NCBI GenBank assembly: GCA_029550865.1
Contig: JAKPGM010000051.1
Span: 1-36,538 of the forward strand
Length of the DNA: 36,538 nt
Source: Bacteroidota bacterium
GTDB taxonomy: Bacteria > Bacteroidota > Bacteroidia > Bacteroidales > DTGW01
Direction of reading: 5' to 3'
This document shows, piece by piece, positions 30,829 through 36,538 of this stretch. A model generated the notes under the pieces. That model ran no database searches, had not been told where the DNA came from, and saw nothing but the letters and a program-made list of their open reading frames with translations. The translations under genes were made by a program, and so were the position numbers. How positions within the stretch are numbered: position 1 is the stretch's first letter; the number at the start of each line of letters is the position of its first letter.

Positions 30829-33474
30829 ATGCAAAAATATTTTCCCATAGGATTCTTTTTTCTTGCATCGATATATATGGCACAGGGTCAGATATCCAAG
30901 CATGTAATGCCTGTAAATCCTGATTTAATAAAATATTATCAGCAGAAAAAAGTACGCGTGCTAAAATCATCGACCCAGAACAACCAACAACCAACAGGAT
31001 ATCTCCCCCCCTATGTACAATTGCCCGAGTACTATGAAACACCAGCAGAGTCGAAGCTATATGCAGTAGGCCTTCCCGACCGGTACGATTTACGGGAAGT
31101 AGAAAAAGTATCGCCTGTAAAAAATCAGGGACAGGGTAATTTTGGGGGCAACTGTTGGGCTTTCTCCAGTACTGGTTCGGTGGAGTCGTGGTGGCTGACC
31201 CAGCTAAATGCATTGGGAGCTGGCGATTTGTCGGAACATCACATGGCTACCTGTCATGGCTATGAATGGGGATTTGGTGAAGGTGGAAATGAGTACTTCC
31301 CAATGGCCTACTATACCAGATTGAAAGGTCCGGTAAAAGAAAGTCAGGTACCCTACAATACCGATGATACTTCAACCCACCATTGTATCGACACATACAA
31401 GCCCGTGTCGTACATTATCGAAACCCGGTGGATTTACAATAATCCTACTCTCACTAAAAAAATGATCATGCAATATGGGGCCGTTTCGACCAACATTCAC
31501 TGGGATGAGGCTTATTATAATGCTTCGACCCACACATTTTATTCCGACGACCGAAATGGTCCTAATCATGCTATTGACCTTGTAGGATGGGACGACAACC
31601 TGGTTACCCAACATGGAAAAGGTGCATGGATTGCCAAAAATAGCTGGAGCACAAATTGGGGCGATAAAGGTTATTTTTACATTGCCTACGGAGATCATCA
31701 TATCCTAAAACCGGCCTCGTTCTACCCTACCCTTTTGCCTACCGATGTTTTTGATACCCTTATGTGCAAGGATAATGTTGGGGTGGTAAGTTTCTTTGGT
31801 TATTCAAAAGATTATGCCTATGCACTGCTAAAATTTGATGCGCTATCTGAAAAATATATCAAGAAAATAGCGACTTTCATTCCGCGAACCGGATCTGTCA
31901 TCGAAATCAGCCTTTATGATCAGAAAAACGACACGGTTGGTGACTTACTGCTGCATTATGTGAGTGAACCAGCCATGTGTCCGGGTTTTTATGCATACAA
32001 CATGCCCGTTAAGGTAAACGGAACATTTTATGTACTTGTTCGCTATTACACCCCTGGCTTAACGCGTCCTATCCCCATTGAAATGAAAGCCGAAATATTA
32101 GGGGAATTGTATGCCAATCCTATCATTCAACCTACTGGCAGTCAATGGGTGAGCGAAGACGGCGAAAACTGGCAAGCTATTGGAAGCAATACAAAAGATT
32201 GGGAAGCAAACATAGTACTGCACGTGTATGCCTCATCAACTTCCACCCCAGTAGCTTATTTTGAGGCCAACAAAAAAGAGGTATGTGCAGGCAGTACCAT
32301 TACTTTTACCAACCGTTCGCTTGGAAACATAAGCAATTACGAGTGGAAGTTTGGCAGTGGGGTTTTACCGGCTACTGCCACCGGACCTGGTCCTCACACT
32401 GTAACAATTCCTGCCTCGTTGGGCGAGCAGCAACTTACTGCGCAACTCAAAATAAGCGGTCCCGATGGTGTAGATAGTTTTATGTACAATTATCGTGTAG
32501 TAACAAATTTGACGGTTTTAATTGGCGCACCCGACTATATCAAAATTCGTGACACAGCACAGCTCACTGCTATTGCTGACGCCGATTCCTATCGCTGGTT
32601 TCCCAGCTACAATCTTAGCGATAGTACTTCCAAAACAGTATATTTTTACCCGCAGCATACGGGATTGCACAAATTTACCTTAACAGCTACCAGTGGCAAT
32701 TGTAAAGGCACATACACTGTGAATGTAAATGTAAAACAACCGCCCATTAACGATGATATATGTAACGCTATACTGTTACCACTGGGCAAAAGTGGTCCAT
32801 ACACGAATGTGGGAGCAACAGTTGAACCAAATGAACCCTTGCCAGCCGATACCAGCTGCTACGATGAAAAAACGTGGTGTAACGAAGGTGGCTTACAAAA
32901 TAGCGTATGGTTTAAAGTTATTGGCCCCGCCACGGGCAAACTCAGTATCGATACCAAAGGCATGGATACACAAATTGCCGTATACGATGCCGACACCTGT
33001 ACCAACATTAAAAACACCAATCTGGTTGCCGCTAACGACGATTATTACCTTGTTGAACCCTATGAAGCAGCTATTTATGAGCTAAATGTGATTCCAGGCA
33101 AAACGTATTGGATTCAAGTCGATGGTAGCGGCGGAGGGGTAGAGGGAGAATTTTATATTATCATTGGCGATGGCCCGCTGGGTGAAAGTCAGAAATATAC
33201 CAATGTTACTTCTCTCACAATATCCCCTCAAATCCAGCTATTCCCCAATCCTAATGAGGGAAGCTTTACCGTGTGGTATTCGTCACCCAAAGCTGAATTA
33301 TTAACTATTAACATGCTAACCCTGGAAGGCAAATCCATTTATTCGAGGAAGGTTCAAAAACCTATGGGTGATTTTTCGGTACCAATGAATTTGAATGGAT
33401 TATTGCAGGGTATCTATTGTATACGTATACAGTCAGCAACCGGTAGTTACAACTTGAAAATGATGGTCAAATAA
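30829..33474 (+). CDS. T9SS-exported papain-like (C1A) cysteine protease
   Basis: 881 residues. The signal peptide is ~1-20 (ending MAQGQ) and a short propeptide follows. The C1A domain (~83-290) has Cys109 (GGNCWAFSS), His247 (PNHAIDLVGWDD) and Asn271 (AKNSWSTNWG). Next come a lectin-like region (~300-470), a PKD-type domain (~478-560), a second Ig-like piece and a beta-sandwich prepeptidase-like domain (~645-785). The last ~75 residues are a type A T9SS sorting domain (LFPNPNEGSF... to the end KMMVK). It is therefore predicted to be secreted or anchored at the cell surface to degrade proteins. It follows the paaK and ACT genes closely, although no functional link is evident. Confidence 0.93.
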   Translation: MQKYFPIGFFFLASIYMAQGQISKHVMPVNPDLIKYYQQKKVRVLKSSTQNNQQPTGYLPPYVQLPEYYETPAESKLYAVGLPDRYDLREVEKVSPVKNQGQGNFGGNCWAFSSTGSVESWWLTQLNALGAGDLSEHHMATCHGYEWGFGEGGNEYFPMAYYTRLKGPVKESQVPYNTDDTSTHHCIDTYKPVSYIIETRWIYNNPTLTKKMIMQYGAVSTNIHWDEAYYNASTHTFYSDDRNGPNHAIDLVGWDDNLVTQHGKGAWIAKNSWSTNWGDKGYFYIAYGDHHILKPASFYPTLLPTDVFDTLMCKDNVGVVSFFGYSKDYAYALLKFDALSEKYIKKIATFIPRTGSVIEISLYDQKNDTVGDLLLHYVSEPAMCPGFYAYNMPVKVNGTFYVLVRYYTPGLTRPIPIEMKAEILGELYANPIIQPTGSQWVSEDGENWQAIGSNTKDWEANIVLHVYASSTSTPVAYFEANKKEVCAGSTITFTNRSLGNISNYEWKFGSGVLPATATGPGPHTVTIPASLGEQQLTAQLKISGPDGVDSFMYNYRVVTNLTVLIGAPDYIKIRDTAQLTAIADADSYRWFPSYNLSDSTSKTVYFYPQHTGLHKFTLTATSGNCKGTYTVNVNVKQPPINDDICNAILLPLGKSGPYTNVGATVEPNEPLPADTSCYDEKTWCNEGGLQNSVWFKVIGPATGKLSIDTKGMDTQIAVYDADTCTNIKNTNLVAANDDYYLVEPYEAAIYELNVIPGKTYWIQVDGSGGGVEGEFYIIIGDGPLGESQKYTNVTSLTISPQIQLFPNPNEGSFTVWYSSPKAELLTINMLTLEGKSIYSRKVQKPMGDFSVPMNLNGLLQGIYCIRIQSATGSYNLKMMVK

Positions 33475-33547
33475 TAGCATCAATAAAAATAACCAGTTTA
33501 AATTATAAGTAATATAAACAACATTACAAACATTGGGTTGAAAAAAA

Positions 33548-33580
33548 TTTGTAATTTTTGAGATTTTTTTTATATCTTTT
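33548..33580 (+). promoter_or_regulatory. Putative promoter of the DUF3276 gene
   Basis: TTTG at 33548-33551 and TATCTTTT at 33573-33580 (7 of 8 matching TAnnTTTG), with a 21-bp spacer. It lies in the AT-rich gap after the protease gene and would give the DUF3276 gene its own start of transcription. Confidence 0.4.
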
Positions 33581-33631
33581 CACAGATTTTTCAAGTGCAT
33601 TTTTGTGGCCAACTTAAAAATTTGGAAAGAA

Positions 33632-33991
33632 ATGGAAGAAGGATTAGACAAACTGGCTGAAAATGACACCCCCATTAGGGAAGACATTTATTCTAAGGCT
33701 ATCAGAGCAGGGAAAAGGACTTATTTTCTTGACGTAAAAGCTACCAGGCAAAACGACTACTATCTGACCATTACCGAGAGCAAAAAGCGTATGGGACGTG
33801 ACGGTAAGTTCTTCTATGAAAAGCACAAAATCTTCTTGTATAAAGAAGATTTTGATAAGTTTGTAGAAGGACTGACAGAAATGATCGACTTTATTAAAAC
33901 AGCCAATCCCTTGATAATTACCTCCGATGCTGAGGAATTAGCCGAAGATTTTGCAGAAATTGAATTTGACGAGTTGGAAGAAAATAAATAA
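33632..33991 (+). CDS. DUF3276 / PUR-family nucleic-acid-binding protein
   Basis: 119 residues from the ATG at 33632; a GTG at 33605 would add nine residues but fits the family less well. The central block EDIYSKAIRAGKRTYFLDVKATRQNDYYLTITESKKR is the PUR-domain signature of Bacteroidota DUF3276. KHKIFLYKEDFDKFVEGL follows, then an acidic tail (DAEELAEDFAEIEFDELEENK). PUR proteins bind single-stranded DNA or RNA; the regulatory target here is unknown. It is flanked by its own putative promoter and a clear terminator, so it is probably monocistronic. Confidence 0.9.
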   Translation: MEEGLDKLAENDTPIREDIYSKAIRAGKRTYFLDVKATRQNDYYLTITESKKRMGRDGKFFYEKHKIFLYKEDFDKFVEGLTEMIDFIKTANPLIITSDAEELAEDFAEIEFDELEENK

Positions 33992-34019
33992 GATTATTTC
34001 ATAAGGGTTAGGTATTTTA

Positions 34020-34051
34020 AAGAAAGCACAGTATTTATGCTGTGCTTTCTT
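34020..34051 (+). terminator. Terminator hairpin after the DUF3276 gene
   Basis: A 12-bp perfect stem (core AGAAAGCACAG at 34021-34031 with CTGTGCTTTCT at 34040-34050) with an 8-nt loop, followed by a T-rich tail (TTATTTCTATT). It lies between two convergent genes and could also stop transcription from the CBM9-like gene side. Confidence 0.75.
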
Positions 34052-34209
34052 ATTTCTATTAATCCATGTAAATCTAACGTAATGAACACGTGATGTTTCA
34101 CAACATGTATGGCAATAATTTCATTTTCGTTTATACCATTTATAAAAGCAAGCAGAATGAATATGGTCTATTCTGAATTTTGAAACATTAAAAATTTTAG
34201 CAACAACAT

Positions 34210-35241
34210 TTACTTGATAAATTTACCCTTTCGTATTTGGTCACCCTCTTCAAGAAGTATAATGTACATTCCCGAGGGAATAGCAGGAAGTAAAAAGGTA
34301 TTTTTCCCTGGTACCATTGCAGTTCGAAGTATAAGTTTTCCATCGGAGGAAAAAACTTTAATCCAGCCCGAACCAGAAGCATTATGGAGAGTAATACTAT
34401 TTAAATTTGGATGATAAGTAAAAAAATCTTGTGAAGCACTGGGTGCATCTACCTTAAGCACCTCCCCATCCCACTGGTTTTTTGAGTCAACCAGTATCAT
34501 CTCACCAAAATAGTCAGCCGTCTTGTAATTATCATTGTTATGTGCAGCCGGCATAAAGATAGAACCAATAAAATTTTCCCTTTCATGCTGAGGATTACCA
34601 TCATAATCGCAATAAGCTAAGGCAAAACCCATGTGTTTATTGGGCTGAAGTTTTACGCGTGATTGTTCTGGATTATTGGGATTAAAATTTTTGTTATACA
34701 CTTTAATTGCAAACTCCCATAGGTAGGAATGGGGTGCAATGGTATCCATTTTCACGATAATATTGTTTCGTAAATTTATTCCTGCACAGGTAGGGGACAT
34801 ATCAATGGCATCGTAGAAAATACTTACATGGTATGCAAAAGCATTGTACGAACATTCGTGATATCCCTTCGAACGGTCTTCGTCAAGGAAAATTTCCACA
34901 CAGTCGTCGTTCCACCAGTTGGAAAGAGGATTGGAATAATAATCGGCCAGCGAGTCGTCGATCACTTTAACCAGCAGATAGAGATAATTGGAATCCCAGG
35001 CTACTTTATAGTGTCCTTCAAAATCTCCATCTTGCATGGTAGCATTGTATGGTATCCACACATGATCAATAGGATGCCATGTAGCGGTTTGCCAGCACGA
35101 ATCGTCATCAGAACCATCAATAATAACCGGCAGTGGGGTATAATCTGCATAGACTATAGTTGTATCGTATTGGGGTTGCGACCAGAGCTTGATGGCGCAA
35201 AGTTCCAAAAAAAGAAACAATAACGTTTTTGGCATCGCCAC
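34210..35241 (-). CDS. CBM9-like secreted protein with T9SS sorting domain
   Basis: 343 residues. The signal peptide is ~1-22 (ending LWSQ). Residues ~30-255 form a carbohydrate-binding family 9-like beta-sandwich, shown by VIIDGSDDDSCWQTATWHPI, YKVAWDSNYLYLLVKVIDDS and WNDDCVEIFLDED. No catalytic motif is visible, so it probably binds a sugar chain or surface ligand. The final ~70 residues resemble a type A T9SS sorting domain (GWIKVFSSDGKLIL... ending RKGKFIK). It begins 12 bp after the OmpA-like gene, so they share a transcript. Confidence 0.85.
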   Translation of the reverse strand: MAMPKTLLFLFLELCAIKLWSQPQYDTTIVYADYTPLPVIIDGSDDDSCWQTATWHPIDHVWIPYNATMQDGDFEGHYKVAWDSNYLYLLVKVIDDSLADYYSNPLSNWWNDDCVEIFLDEDRSKGYHECSYNAFAYHVSIFYDAIDMSPTCAGINLRNNIIVKMDTIAPHSYLWEFAIKVYNKNFNPNNPEQSRVKLQPNKHMGFALAYCDYDGNPQHERENFIGSIFMPAAHNNDNYKTADYFGEMILVDSKNQWDGEVLKVDAPSASQDFFTYHPNLNSITLHNASGSGWIKVFSSDGKLILRTAMVPGKNTFLLPAIPSGMYIILLEEGDQIRKGKFIK

Positions 35242-35253
35242 TTGTATATAAAA

Positions 35254-36538
35254 TTACATTCCAGTTATTTTAAATTCTACGCGCCGATTAAGAGCTCGTC
35301 CATCAGCAGTTTTGTTCGATGCAACGGGTTGATGGGGACCATAGCCCTTGTAAGTAAGCCTACTCTGTTCAATGCCATTTTCCACAAGATAGGTAACCAC
35401 AGCTTTTGCTCTTGCTTCCGATAGACGAATATTGTATGCCAGTCCCCCTACATTGTCGGTATGGCCAGAAATTTCAAGACGGAGTGTAGGATTTTCTTTC
35501 AAGAAAGTAAGCACATTGTTTAATTGCTGATAAGACTCTTCCTTAAGAATGGCCTTACCGGTTTCAAAGAAAATGTTTTTAAGAACAACTTTAGCACCCA
35601 CCGTCAAAGGTTGGAGCAGGAAATCTTTCTGAATGATATCAGCTTTTTCTTTGGTAAGATCGATTACACCTAAGAACAACAGGTATCCCCTTGTATTGAT
35701 TTCTACACCAAAATTCTTTCGTTCGGGTAGCTGAGTACGATAGTTACCCATTGTGTCGCTCAACAGGGTAGCCACCACCTTCGATTTTTCGGAATCGATA
35801 ATTTGAATTTTAGCCATTAATCCCTTTTGCGTTTCAGAATCGAGTACACGTCCCATCAAAACCAACGATGAGTCGATGGTGAGCATAGCTAAAGGAACCT
35901 GTTTAATCGAAGGTTTATCGTAAAGCTCATAAGCAAGCGGACTTGCCTCGCCTAAGGTAATAAAATCTTTAGCTGCACCCAGAAAAACAATCTTATAAAT
36001 ATCTTTCCCACCAACAGTATTTTCACGATTTGACGTTAAGTAAGCCATTTTACCTTTAGCTGAAGGCACATAGTATAGATCGTCATCGGGTGTATTAATG
36101 GGATATCCCATATTGACAGGTTTTGACCAGCCCGATTCGGTTTTAGTAGTGTAAAAAATATCGTAACCACCCATACCCGGATGTCCTTTTGAGGAAAAAT
36201 ACAGGGTTTTTCCATCCGGAGAAAGGCTAACCCCTTCTTCATTATATGGGGTATTGATGAGTGGTCCCATATTTTTGGGTTTCGACCAATTGCCATCCTC
36301 ATCGCGTTCGCAATAATATATGTCTTTTCCCCCAATAGCCCCTTTACGATCGGCATCACTTACAAAAAACAGCGTCTTTCCGTCCGGTGATAAACAGAGT
36401 GAAGTTTCACGCGATCCCCGGGTATTTATCCTGCTCAAGGCATGTAAGCCACTCCAACGAGCATCTTTTTTGTAAGTATAATAAATATTACCATTGCCTT
36501 TACTACGATAGAGGTATAAAGTATCCCCCGAAGGCGAA
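35254..36538 (-). CDS. OmpA-family protein with PD40 propeller repeats, partial
   Basis: The frame is open from the window edge (36538), so the N-terminus is outside the window. At least 428 residues are seen. Several PD40/WD40-like blades come first (LCLSPDGKTLFFVSD, VSLSPDGKTLYFSSKG, GGKDIYY, GGYDIFYT). Then comes a CarboxypepD_reg-like segment (LVLMGRVLDSETQKGLMAKI). Last is an OmpA domain (~330 onward in the visible part: LEISGHTDNVGGLAYN...LSEARAKAVVTYL) that binds peptidoglycan. This architecture is frequent in Bacteroidota, including PorE of the T9SS, so an envelope-anchoring role is likely. It is first in a two-gene unit with the CBM9-like gene. Confidence 0.9.
   Translation of the reverse strand, partial: SPSGDTLYLYRSKGNGNIYYTYKKDARWSGLHALSRINTRGSRETSLCLSPDGKTLFFVSDADRKGAIGGKDIYYCERDEDGNWSKPKNMGPLINTPYNEEGVSLSPDGKTLYFSSKGHPGMGGYDIFYTTKTESGWSKPVNMGYPINTPDDDLYYVPSAKGKMAYLTSNRENTVGGKDIYKIVFLGAAKDFITLGEASPLAYELYDKPSIKQVPLAMLTIDSSLVLMGRVLDSETQKGLMAKIQIIDSEKSKVVATLLSDTMGNYRTQLPERKNFGVEINTRGYLLFLGVIDLTKEKADIIQKDFLLQPLTVGAKVVLKNIFFETGKAILKEESYQQLNNVLTFLKENPTLRLEISGHTDNVGGLAYNIRLSEARAKAVVTYLVENGIEQSRLTYKGYGPHQPVASNKTADGRALNRRVEFKITGM

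Noticed and set aside
1-36538. CRISPR arrays, tRNA or rRNA genes, known riboswitches
   Set aside because: I found no regularly spaced repeats with unique spacers, no cloverleaf-like sequences, and no recognised riboswitch core in the gaps read.

Overview
The window looks like chromosome of a Bacteroidota bacterium, most likely Bacteroidales-like. Reasons: type IX secretion (T9SS) C-terminal sorting domains on two secreted proteins, a PUR-family DUF3276 protein, the pyrB-pyrI and paaK-ACT gene pairs, VTC/DUF4956 genes, little Shine-Dalgarno signal, and several perfect matches to the Bacteroidota -7 promoter box TAnnTTTG a short way upstream of operon starts. No tRNA, rRNA or CRISPR array was seen.

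Layout. (1) 1-5740: a minus-strand operon pyrB-pyrI-bglX (aspartate carbamoyltransferase catalytic and regulatory subunits, then a GH3/serine-hydrolase fusion), bracketed by a ~290-bp imperfect inverted repeat plus G/C-rich palindromes. (2) 5740-9960: a compact six-gene minus-strand operon: lipoprotein, secreted repeat protein, VTC-domain polyphosphate-polymerase-like protein, DUF4956 membrane protein, DUF2490 outer-membrane protein, and a divergent dihydroorotate-dehydrogenase-like barrel. (3) 10178-13453: plus-strand ftsB/divIC-like, TPR protein, and hypE (nickel-iron hydrogenase maturation) with overlapping or nearly touching ends. (4) 13514-18339: minus-strand DUF3109, purB, an MsbA-like ABC exporter and a GT2 glycosyltransferase. 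(5) 18508-23506: a complete soluble NAD-linked [NiFe]-hydrogenase operon hoxF-hoxU-hoxY-hoxH-hoxW. (6) 23543-26237: an accessory island directly upstream of hoxF, with an IS110-family transposase, a NUMOD4/HNH endonuclease gene and an AT-rich stretch lacking clear genes. (7) 26238-28961: minus-strand pcm, DUF2721, pdxB and a 54-residue rubredoxin. (8) 29066-33474: plus-strand paaK-like, ACT-domain and T9SS-exported C1A protease genes, then a DUF3276 gene with a good terminator. (9) 34210-36538: minus-strand OmpA/PD40 protein (cut by the window edge) and a CBM9-like T9SS protein.

How it fits together: hypE, hoxW and hoxFUYH supply most of one enzyme, a cytoplasmic H2:NAD(P)+ oxidoreductase with its protease and one maturation factor; the other hyp genes must lie elsewhere. 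The most interesting non-routine signals are the inverted repeat cassette around pyrB-pyrI-bglX, the VTC/DUF4956 envelope operon, and the repeats and hairpins linking the IS110 element to its flanks, which could be a bridge-RNA-type guide or an insertion footprint next to the hydrogenase promoter region.
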